The notes under the pieces were generated by a model that searched no databases, had not been told where the DNA came from, and saw only the letters and a list, made by a program, of their open reading frames with translations. A DNA stretch of 64,000 nucleotides from Watersipora subatra (Eukaryota > Bryozoa > Gymnolaemata > Cheilostomatida > Watersiporidae). Within the stretch, counting starts at the first letter, position 1. Every line of letters starts with the position of its first letter. Below, piece by piece: positions 56,501-64,000 of this stretch. The translations under genes were made by a program, and so were the position numbers. The stretch covers positions 22,825,243 to 22,889,242 of the forward strand of contig NC_088709.1 in the NCBI RefSeq assembly GCF_963576615.1, written 5' to 3'.

Positions 56501-57006
56501 CAACTACACTTGCTCCAACAACAACTACACTTGCTCCGACAACTACACTTGCTCCAACAACGACTACACTTGCTCCAACAACAACTACACTTGCTCCAAC
56601 AACAACTACACTTGCTCCAACAACCACTACACTTGCTGCAGCAACAACTACACTTGCTCTGACAACAACTACATTTGCTCCAACAACAACTACGCCTGCT
56701 CCGACAACAACTACATTTGCTCCAACAACAACCACACTTGTTCCAACAACAACTACACTTGCTCTAACAACAACTACACTTGCTCCAACAACAACTACTC
56801 TTGCTCCAACAACAACTACATTTGCTCCAACAACAACTACACTTGCTCCAACAACAACTACACTTGCTCCAACAACAACTACACTTGCTCCAACAACAAC
56901 TACACCGTTGCCCACTACAACCGCTGCCCCAACAACAGTAAGCTCGTATACGACAGTAGTAACTACACTACCTGCCAAAAACGGTAATGGTAATAATAAA
57001 GGATAG
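51165..57006 (+). CDS. Gene 2B: secreted mucin-like Thr/Pro-repeat protein, two coding exons
   Basis: Coding exons are 51165-51300 and 55967-57006 (donor GAAG|GTAAAA, acceptor TGTCAACAG|AGCTG, phase 1), giving 391 residues. It has a signal peptide, Cys at 23, 32 and 39, the basic stretch KRSKR (furin-type cleavage after residue 52), a Ser/Thr-rich linker, then about 30 repeats of the TTTLAPT type (about 150-360) and an Asn/Gly tail NGNNKG. Repeats are more uniform than in gene 2A, which uses LVPS/FVPS variants in a 12-unit pattern. The N22 sequon of copy A is Lys here. AATAAA at 57485-57490 lies in the same relative place as in A. The long minus-strand frame (VVVVGAS) and the LLQQQ frame are shadows. 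Splicing is inferred. Confidence 0.78.
51600..51955 (+). repeat. Minisatellite of about 62 bp in intron 1 of gene 2B
   Basis: About five units with ACAGTTTTATATCACCTGTA, ATTCTACACCCCTATA and GATATTGTAAATAAGTGT. Shorter than the copy A array. Confidence 0.9.
52250..52320. repeat. (TA)n microsatellite
   Basis: About 65 bases of TA at the left edge of the Helitron-like insertion. Confidence 0.97.
52320..53458 (+). mobile_element. Non-autonomous Helitron-like element, with a reversed SINE-type head
   Basis: The right end reads TTATTACCTGGACAACACCGGG, a short hairpin, then TAGTACAGCTAG followed by T. This fits the hairpin plus CTRR terminus of Helitrons. The left part holds TATGTCCAGCTATAGCTATT, the reverse of the SINE family 1 tail. 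Fragments of the same sequence occur at 9300-9540, 31450-31690, 35400-35560 and, reversed, 39790-39990. (TA)n lies on both sides. It is absent from copy A intron 1. No Rep/helicase frame is present. The class is inferred from the terminus alone. Confidence 0.45.
53459..53600. repeat. (TA)n/(CATA)n microsatellite
   Basis: About 140 bases immediately after the Helitron-like terminus. Ile/Tyr frames are artefacts. Confidence 0.97.
54140..54430 (+). repeat. tRNA-derived SINE, family 2, with internal 20-bp tandem
   Basis: Shared with copy A at 21650-21880 (GGGTTCAGTTCC, CCCAGTCATGAAAGTTA). Inside it, CATCAGGGGGACCAAAATGA is repeated four times without change at 54218-54300. The array is absent from the copy A insertion and so is recent. 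Confidence 0.75.
54790..54960 (-). repeat. tRNA-derived SINE, family 3 (minus strand)
   Basis: Starts AACAAGATCAGTGTACGTCC. CAGGTATTGAACTCATGCTG is a reversed B box, and CCACTAGCCACTACTCTACAC the reversed A-box region, giving a complete tRNA-like end. Shared with copy A. Confidence 0.7.
54995..55236 (+). other. Candidate alternative terminal exon of gene 2B encoding a hydrophobic segment
   Basis: After AATCTCTCACAG the phase-1 frame is open for 79 codons: [11 protein letters not shown], a long Ile/Leu/Ala run, then [13 protein letters not shown] and a stop. Most of the hydrophobic run is an imperfect 33-36-base repeat of AATAATTTTATTATTAATAA type (55045-55195), so it could be a microsatellite artefact. 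Copy A shows a similar plan from a different acceptor. Confidence 0.22.
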
Positions 57007-57850
57007 CCACCGCACATTACAGTCATGGCTACAACAGCTCTACAATCTACTGTAACAACTAACCTTTCTTTAGCAACAGCCAAAACATAACTATCAAAAG
57101 ACTTGTACTATCAACAGTGGTATTTCAATGCAGCAGATAAGTTTTTGACTACGTATAAACTATATACACAGTATACGAACCTTGCAGCTCCACCATGGCC
57201 GACTTACAGTTCCCAAATGTGCAAAGTTGTTTGACCTTTAGAAAAACACGATTTTCTGCAGCTCAGGCTTTAGCCCATGCCTGACTATTTTTAATCAAAT
57301 TGCTTTCACCAGATTTTGAACCGATGCCTGTGTGAGAGTAGGCCTGATGCTCAAGCTAACTAGTCAACTCTTCTCTAACTCAACTAGTGATAATAATTTA
57401 TATGTACGTCCTTCTCAAACAATAATTGTTTTAGTGAAGATGAACAATATTGAAATTGAAATTCTGTAAAGTTCGATAGCTAGAAATAAAACTACAGTTT
57501 ATGAATGAATGAGATCTTTTAAACCCAAACTTGATGTTTAGTTCAGCGAATATGTTTGATACCAGTTAGTTTAACACGCTAACAGTCTAGAACTACCTGT
57601 CCTTTTTTATTTAACTGTTTTGCCTGTTTTAAAGCCTTCTCAGTTGTTAGTACAATTTCAATTGTAAGCTTTCATGACAGATATAACATTAAATTCATGT
57701 CCCATTTGTTGGTGGTTAGAGAAAAAAGCCTATTCTTACTATCAGTCGTATTTGTATAAGAATGATGTAATATTTTACCAACCCTAATGACAAATAAACA
57801 AGTTTGTTTATTTATTGGTGTTTTAACTTTAGTATTTTAGTTGCTAGCAT
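57007..57850 (+). other. 3' flank of gene 2B
   Basis: Aligns with 24279-25110 of copy A. Holds the probable 3' UTR. No other gene is seen. Confidence 0.5.
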
Positions 57851-57919
57851 CTTGTTATAAGATATGTTAACATACAAACTATGTTAACTCACAAGCCATG
57901 TTAACATACAAGCTATGTC

Positions 57920-57924
<5 letters not shown>

Positions 57925-57976
<52 letters not shown>
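57925..57976. repeat. (TA)n microsatellite
   Basis: About 50 bases of TA between the end of duplicon B and the retroelement. Confidence 0.97.
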
Positions 57977-57980
<4 letters not shown>

Positions 57981-58535
57981 AGCGACATAATCATGTCGCA
58001 GGTGTTGTGTATAGAAGTCTATGTGATGAGTATGGCCTTAATAAACCACAACACTGGTGGGAAGCTCCTGGTAAGGTCAATGAAAATGACCGCGCTAAGA
58101 TCCTCTGGGACTTCTACATCCAAACTGACAAGCATGTCCTAGCAAACCAACCAGATATAGTGGTGGTAGACAAGGAGAACAAGAGGGCTACTATAATAGA
58201 TATAGCAGTACCCAATGACTACAATACAGCCAGCAAAGAAAAAGAAAAGATAGAGAAATATCTCCCTCTTGGAGAAGAAATTGAAAAATGCTGGAATGTA
58301 AGAACAACTGTAATCCCAGTAGTCATTGGGGCACTGGGCGCAATAACACCGGCGCATAAAATGTGGCTTGCCCAAATACCAACAACAATTAACTCAGGTG
58401 AGTTGCAGAAAAGTGCGCTATTGGGAACAGCTAAGATCTTGAGGCGAGTGCTCAAACTCCCAGGTCTCTGGTAGGAGACCCGAGTTAGAGCAGAATTTAC
58501 CACCCATACGGGGTATCCGGGGTGAGGAAACAATT
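57977..58535 (+). mobile_element. 3' end of an RLE-type non-LTR retrotransposon (endonuclease domain), 5'-truncated
   Basis: The frame is open from 57977 (KERHNHVAGVVYRSLCDEYG) to the stop at 58472-58474. It carries QPDIVVVDKENKRATIIDIA followed by VPNDYN, then EKIEKYLPLGEEIEK and VIPVVIGALGAI. The PD...D pattern with the following conserved block is that of the restriction-like endonuclease found C-terminal to the reverse transcriptase in R2/R4/Dong-type elements, where it nicks the target for reverse transcription. The reverse transcriptase and zinc fingers are missing. The 3' UTR ends GAGGAAACAATTTT, and (TA)n lies on both sides. No internal stop, so the insertion is young. Confidence 0.85.
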
Positions 58536-58539
58536 TTAT

Positions 58540-59184
58540 ATATATATATATATATATATCAACATACAATATATGCTGGCATACCAAAAAGTACAAATCG
58601 ACGGAGAAGTTTCTTTACAAGATTGATAAACCATTACGATGACGATGATGAAAAAAGCAAAAGGCCAAATTCACTGAAGAACAAATCTGAAGTAAACTTT
58701 CTTGATAAAAGTAGTTGGCAAAATCAATGAAAGCCATTAGCTAAAATCTAGGTAAAAAAAACGCGTATGTACTTTGGTACTTTTTTGCATTTAGAAATAG
58801 ACATCTGCTAGTTGGTACAGAGCTAGAGTTGCTATTTCAAATATTTATGTATTGATATTATACCTCTTGTAGCAAGTATCTGCACAATTACTGCACAATG
58901 CAGCGAGCTGGGTAAGTGGCACAGATGGTAACATGTTTGTCTGCTTCCCTGAATGCATGAGTTCAAATTCTGTGGGATGCGATCTTTTTCTGAACACCCC
59001 ACTGTGGTTTAAGATGGGTTGACATGGCTGTTATTATAATAAAAATAAAATGCTTAGTGAGCAGTAGTCAGCTGGTTATTATGAGAAAGTGATAGCGAAA
59101 GCGCAAAGTGAATATAAAGTTTTTTTAATATCAAGCATTTCATTGTTTATGGTGTTACTGTCTCTATGCATATTAGTTGGTGTA
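58540..59184 (+). other. Spacer with a weak tRNA-like SINE head
   Basis: At 58905-58990, GAGCTGGGTAAGTGGCACAG and GAGTTCAAATTCTG resemble A and B boxes about 50 bases apart. No complete tRNA fold was seen. The rest is unremarkable. Confidence 0.4.
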
Positions 59185-60850
59185 CTATTAGCTGTACTCT
59201 ACTAGCTGATAGACTATTAGCTGGTACACTACTTGCTGGTACACTACTAGCTCGTACACTACTAGCTGATACACTACTTGCTTGTACACTACTTGCTGGT
59301 ACACTACTAGCTGGTACACTACTTGCTGGTACACTACTAGCTCGTACACTACTAGCTGATACACTACTTGCTTGTACACTACTTGCTGGTACACTACTAG
59401 CTAGTACACTGCTTGCTGGTACACTACTAGCTGGTACACTACTTGCTGGTACAATACTAGCTGGTACACTACTAGCTGATACAATACTAGCTAGTACACT
59501 ACTAGCTGGTACACTACTAGCTGGTACACTACTAGCTGGTACACAACTTGCTGGTACACTACTAGCTGGTACACTGCTTGCTGGTACACTACTTGCTGGT
59601 ACACTACTACATGGTACACTACTAGCTGGTACACTGCTAGCTGGTACACTACTAGCTGGTACACTACTAGCTGATACATGATTAGCCGGTACACTACTTG
59701 CTGGTACACTACTACATGGTACACTACTAGCTGGTACACTGCTAGCCGGTACACTACTTGCTGGTACACTACTAGCTGGTACACTACTAGCTGGTACACT
59801 ACTAGCTGGTACACTACTTGCTGGTACACTACTAGCTCGTACACTACTAGCTGATACACTACTTGCTTGTACACTACTTGCTGGTACACTACTAGCTAGT
59901 ACACTGCTTGCTGGTACACTACTAGCTGGTACACTACTTGCTGGTACAATACTAGCTGGTACACTACTAGCTGATACAATACTAGCTAGTACACTACTAG
60001 CTGGTACACTACTAGCTGGTACACTACTAGCTGGTACACAACTTGCTGGTACACTACTAGCTGGTACACTGCTTGCTGGTACACTACTTGCTGGTACACT
60101 ACTACATGGTACACTACTAGCTGGTACACTGCTAGCTGGTACACTACTAGCTGGTACACTACTAGCTGATACATGATTAGCCGGTACACTACTTGCTGGT
60201 ACACTACTACATGGTACACTACTAGCTGGTACACTGCTAGCTGGTACACTACTAGCTGGTACACTACTAGCTGATACATGATTAGCCGGTACACTGCTTG
60301 CTGGTACACTACTACATGGTACACTACTAGCTGGTACACTGCTAGCTGGTACACTACTAGCTGATACATGATTAGATGGTACACTACTTGCCGGTACACT
60401 ACTAGCTGGTACACTACTACCTCGTACATCACTAGCTAGTACACTACTAGCTGGTACACAATTAGCCGGTACACTACTAGCTGGTACACTACTAGCTGGT
60501 ACACTACTAGCTGATACACGATTAGCCGGTACACTACTAGCTGGTACACTACTAGCTGGTACACTACTAGCTCGTACACTACTAGCTCGTACACTACTAG
60601 CTTGTACACTACTAGCTGATACACGATTAGCCGGTACACTACTAGCTGGTACACTACTAACTGGTACACTACTAGCTGGTACACTACTAGCTGGTACACT
60701 ACTAGCTGGTACACTACTAGCTGGTACACTACTAGCTCGTACACTACTAGCTTGTACACTACCAGCTGGTACACTACTAGCTCGTACACTACTAGCTTGT
60801 ACACTACCAGCTGGTACACTACTAGCTTGTACACTACCAGCTGGTACATT
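59185..60850. repeat. 15-bp minisatellite with higher-order structure, about 110 units
   Basis: The unit is CTAGCTGGTACACTA with variants (CTTG, CTCG, CTGAT, ACATG, GCCGG). A block beginning CTCGTACACTACTAGCTGAT at 59341 recurs at 59836, an offset of 495 bases or 33 units, and matches for several hundred bases. A 105-base (7-unit) pattern repeats near 60136-60340. Frames such as TLLAG or VYQLV are open on both strands only because 15 is a multiple of three. Confidence 0.97.
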
Positions 60851-62190
60851 ACATTTGGGTTATATATGTGATTTTACAAACTCCAGCTAATAAAGCTATC
60901 TATAGTAAACTGATTAACAAATGACTAACAAGCCATCTATTTGTAATCATAATAGGTGCACATGTCAATGTCAAAAGACTACATTCAACACATCTTTGTC
61001 TCTATAGGATAATAAATTGCTTTTAGCATGTTACCAGAAAACTTATGGTTTGGTATTTACCAAAAGATTCATCATAAAACAGGAGGCATGTTTTATGAAT
61101 GATTGTTTCAGCTTCTGTACCAGTGGTAGTATGCAGTGTGATACAAGAAGCGTCCACGTCAAATCATGTATACTTAGGAAAACTATGATAGTTTTGGTTA
61201 TACTTGTGGCTGAACAACAATAAAGTTGGATAGGCTCTAGGGAATGTGAATAACAAATGAGTAGCAGTGCAGCAGGAAAAAACATTGACTGAGGTATTTA
61301 GTATTATTTTAATGTTTTAAAGGCTACAATAACTAAAGCCTGGTGTTATTACAAATAGTTTAGTGTATGCTAAAATGATTTTCTTGGTTTCGATATCGGG
61401 CCTTTGACAGAGCCATTACTGTGTTGATCACGCAACACTGAAAGTGAATAAGAGAAGATAACTCTATGTTTATTGATACATAAACGCTCATCGCATCTAT
61501 AATTATACTCTCTCGCAACAAAAATCTCTTTGACGGGTAATCAGAAAAAAAGTCAGGGAGAATTAGAACACACAACTTTGTATTAGCATTCATTATACAA
61601 GTAGATAAGATAATTATTTGCTGGCTACAAGGTCTTGCGAAACTGCTTCAAGAAGAAACAAAGACTACTACATAAAGAGTTGATGGGAAAAATAGATCGA
61701 ATTGAAGCCAAATTTGTTTTTACGAGAACAGCCATTTAAAACCATTTAAAAACCACGAGTATTTCAATATTTTGTCTTGTCACATATTTGTGTGTTAAGA
61801 AATACTAGAATTACGCGTTGGTATGGCAGAGATATAGATGATAGTTATGATGAGCTTGCTGCACCTTGCTCTAACGTACACTTGGATGTGACAGAGCACA
61901 GGCTACGAATGATGATAGATGGCGGAACTTATTCAATAAGATGAGTCATGACTGAGCGCTGGATGGTTTTTAGTTTAGAAGTGTGTAATCAAATATCAAC
62001 TGTTGCTGACCACAAAAATTCATCAGCTCGGACAAGTTCAGCTATCTAGCCATGATATAAAAGCATGATCAATAGTTCTGGGTAAATAATATATTCCTGA
62101 AGGCTCATCCCAGCTGATAGCAAACAATGAAATCACAAAATAACGTCTCAAAGTGATGCAACTTCAATGAATCCGTAGGAGTTTTGATTA
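60851..62190. other. No gene seen; 5' flank of the GPCR
   Basis: Unique sequence. Short frames at 61017-61223 and 61360-61593 have no recognisable domain. Confidence 0.4.
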
Positions 62191-62205
62191 CTTTTTCCTT
62201 CTCAG
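62191..62205 (+). promoter_or_regulatory. Splice acceptor in the 5' UTR of the GPCR
   Basis: CTTTTTCCTTCTCAG is a strong pyrimidine tract plus CAG, 26 bases before the ATG. It suggests that an upstream non-coding exon lies further left. Confidence 0.5.
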
Positions 62206-62231
62206 AGAGACCTTTTCTCATTGGGAACAGC

Positions 62232-62876
62232 ATGGAGTATTACCTAAACTCAAGTTGGGCTGTAGAGTACAGCATCGGAGACACACTACCTGAACAAGTG
62301 TACATTAACATCTGCTTGACTTTGGGAATCCTGCTAAATGGATCTACGATATTCGTTATCGCTCTCGGTGAACATACAGGAAGCAAAGTCAAGATTCAAC
62401 TCATCAATATGGCGGTAGCTGATTGTCTCTCCGCTATTCTCCATTTTGGATATTTGAACTCTGACATTCTTTTTGAGTCACCCGTGTATTACTTCTGTTC
62501 TTTCGTAGGATCAAATGTAGCGTATACCGGACATATCGCTATTAGTATTGAACGTTGTGCCGCTATATTTTCTCCATTCAGAACAAAGAATTTTCGAACA
62601 ATACACGAAATAATAGTAGTTTTTATTGTTTGGCTGTTTGGTGGTGTGTACACAGTTCTACAACTTCTCAGAGAATACAACTATGTAGGCTCACCTACTA
62701 TGTGGACTATTGTGGCAGTGCTTCAATATTCGGTGCCTACTACCATCGCAATCGTCTGCTACACTATGGTCGTTGTCAAACTCTGCATGAGAAAACGTAG
62801 TGATATTTTTAAAAGTTCTACAGATCTGGAAAAAGACACAACTATAAAGGTTGGTGATATGGTGGTTGATAGATGA
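62232..62876 (+). CDS. Rhodopsin-like (class A) G-protein-coupled receptor, first coding exon, TM1-TM5
   Basis: From the ATG at 62232 the frame runs 214 codons. It begins with a short extracellular N-terminus with a sequon (N6-S-S), then TM1 (24-46, with N36 in LLNGSTIFVI), TM2 (55-78, with the LxxAD-type MAVAD, D64), and the conserved Cys before TM3 (C89). TM3 ends in ERC (107-109, in place of DRY). TM4 (125-145) has W134, and TM5 (158-185) has P169 and Y177. A basic third intracellular loop starts at about 186. TM6 and TM7 are absent, and the frame hits a stop at 62874. The coding exon probably ends at a donor near 62845-62860, with the rest beyond the window or lost. The ligand is unknown. 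ERC instead of DRY is atypical but tolerated in the class. Confidence 0.8.
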   Translation: MEYYLNSSWAVEYSIGDTLPEQVYINICLTLGILLNGSTIFVIALGEHTGSKVKIQLINMAVADCLSAILHFGYLNSDILFESPVYYFCSFVGSNVAYTGHIAISIERCAAIFSPFRTKNFRTIHEIIVVFIVWLFGGVYTVLQLLREYNYVGSPTMWTIVAVLQYSVPTTIAIVCYTMVVVKLCMRKRSDIFKSSTDLEKDTTIKVGDMVVDR

Positions 62877-63074
62877 TACATATTAAGTTTTGTTTAATAG
62901 CTCAAAAAAGTACCAAAAGTTTTGAGTTTTGGAAAACAAATCTTTTGTCTAAAGTCTTTAGAGGCCTCTATCTATCTAAAGTAGATAAAGGCTGATACAA
63001 GGTGCGGCTGCAGGTGCATTACGTAATAATTAACCCAATCCATCGTTTTATATCATATATACCATGAAACAACT

Positions 63075-63285
63075 AGGCTTTTTCACAGACTTGAAGAAAG
63101 TCAAGATGCTGACACTAGAGTGCTCAAATCACAAAATCACAAATCACACAGGGGATGAGCATTAAACTAAGACCAATATTGTCACATCTCTCACAGAGAA
63201 CTCAACCAAACCACAGTAAGAGGGCAAAATACTTATGCTACAGACTGTACTGTTTCAGCTGTTCAAGCCTCATCATGTATATGTA
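63075..63285 (+). repeat. Diverged copy of the 44.2-kb hairpin repeat unit
   Basis: ACAGACTTGAAGAAAGTCAA, CTCAACCAAACCACAGTAAG and ATGCTACAGACTGTACTGTT match the 259-base unit at 44256-44513 in the same order. Confidence 0.8.
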
Positions 63286-64000
63286 TGTATAGTATATACA
63301 GTAGGTGCTTTTTGAATATTCGACTCACTCTTTTGTGGTACAGTAAGGGCTCCTACATCATAAATAATTCGTTCCAGGAACATTTGCGTTACGGGGATTT
63401 TACGTTATAGGAACAGTAAATGCATGTAAATTGCCCAATCCATTTCAAGATCTTTTCAAAATCACCCTTTTAACCTTGAAAAATGAAAAACTTAATTTAG
63501 CTCATCTAACTTGTTGGCTATACTGTTACAGTAGTATTAGTGGTTTGTATCGGGAACTTTTCTCCTTTTTCTGATCAATCTTACAGAGTTTATAGTCCCT
63601 GATTACGGTAATTTTACAATAAGTTGATAGAGAGCGCACATCTTAAACATTCATTTACTATGGTTTGCTTATTTTTTTCTAAACAGTATAAAGTTTATTC
63701 TGCAAAGTAAAACTAATAAGAAATATTTTATATGTCTACAATAAAGCAAAACAACAAAATAATTTTCTATAAAAAGCGGTATTACCCGCTAGCTATCTAT
63801 TTGTACCCTTGAGTCAAGATTGGGATAAAAAAGAACTTTAATCTGTAATTTCTATTACACAGCAACTGCTTTCTATTTTTCGTCACATCTGACAACATAT
63901 CACGATGAACTAGAATTTTGCGAAAATTGTATATGTAATGGATATAGCTTTATACGTATTATTCGTTTTTTCTCTTGCGAGTGTGGCAAGATTAGGTATC
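63286..64000. other. No gene seen; possible dispersed repeat at 63350-63450
   Basis: ATTCGTTCCAGGAACATTTG and GTTACGGGGATTTTACGTTA look like a partly self-complementary repeat, but there is no second copy in the window. No TM6/TM7 exon for the GPCR was found here. Confidence 0.35.

Larger units (their letters stand above)
32290..57925 (+). repeat. Segmental duplication, copy B
   Basis: Direct repeat of 2550-25670 with the same exon order. It is longer because of a LINE with a nested element (36.0-38.7 kb), a unique block (41.1-43.0 kb), hairpin satellites (44.2-45.0 kb) and a Helitron-like element (52.0-53.6 kb). The first-exon and TATA region of copy A is degraded here. Confidence 0.92.

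Noticed and set aside
56022-57083. 353-codon minus-strand frame in copy B
   Set aside because: Same antisense shadow of the gene 2B mucin exon.
59166-60849. TLLAG and VYQLV repeat proteins in the 15-bp array
   Set aside because: Open on both strands because the unit length is a multiple of three. No start context, signal or unique flank.
36063-63000. Idea that the LINE and GPCR belong to the duplicated cassette
   Set aside because: Neither has a counterpart at the matching position in copy A. The LINE is an insertion in B, and the GPCR lies outside both duplicons.

Overview
This is a gene-poor stretch of an animal nuclear genome. It is AT-rich and full of microsatellites, minisatellites, tRNA-derived SINEs and non-LTR retrotransposon remains, and its genes have introns with GT..AG borders. 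A rhodopsin-type GPCR exon, threonine-rich mucin-like exons and the repeat content suggest a marine invertebrate, perhaps a lophotrochozoan, but I cannot name a species.

The dominant structure is a direct tandem segmental duplication. Copy A (about 2.55-25.67 kb) and copy B (about 32.29-57.92 kb) keep the same order of exons, introns and intergenic blocks. They differ by large insertions and by independent expansion of minisatellites. Each copy carries the same two genes in the same orientation. Gene 1 (A 11026-15125, B 40565-47090; three coding exons) encodes a small cysteine-rich protein of 146 or 148 residues with an N-terminal hydrophobic leader, two N-glycosylation sequons and two membrane segments. 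Gene 2 (A 19181-24278, B 51165-57006; two coding exons) encodes a secreted mucin-like protein of 357 or 391 residues: signal peptide, short cysteine-containing propeptide, a furin-type RSKR site, then about 30 Thr/Pro repeats. I do not recognise either as a named family. The fixed pairing of a small membrane protein with a secreted mucin suggests a mucus, surface or secretory role, which is inference. A possible hydrophobic alternative terminal exon of gene 2 lies in both copies.

Region by region: 0-2.5 kb holds a LINE-like fragment, a SINE and a CA/GTAC microsatellite. 2.5-11 kb is the promoter-like 5' flank of copy A with decayed coding remnants. 11-25.7 kb holds genes 1A and 2A. 25.7-32.3 kb is a spacer with a perfect long palindrome around (TA)n, a 3' fragment of an endonuclease-bearing non-LTR element, a 27-bp minisatellite and one orphan exon candidate. 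32.3-40.5 kb is the 5' flank of copy B, with a broken LINE that was itself split by a TTAA-flanked inverted-repeat element. 40.5-57.9 kb holds genes 1B and 2B. 57.9-61 kb holds a second endonuclease-bearing retroelement end, again inside (TA)n, and a 1.65-kb array of a 15-bp repeat. 62.2-62.9 kb is the first coding exon of a class A GPCR. No CRISPR array, rRNA gene or clear functional tRNA gene was seen.
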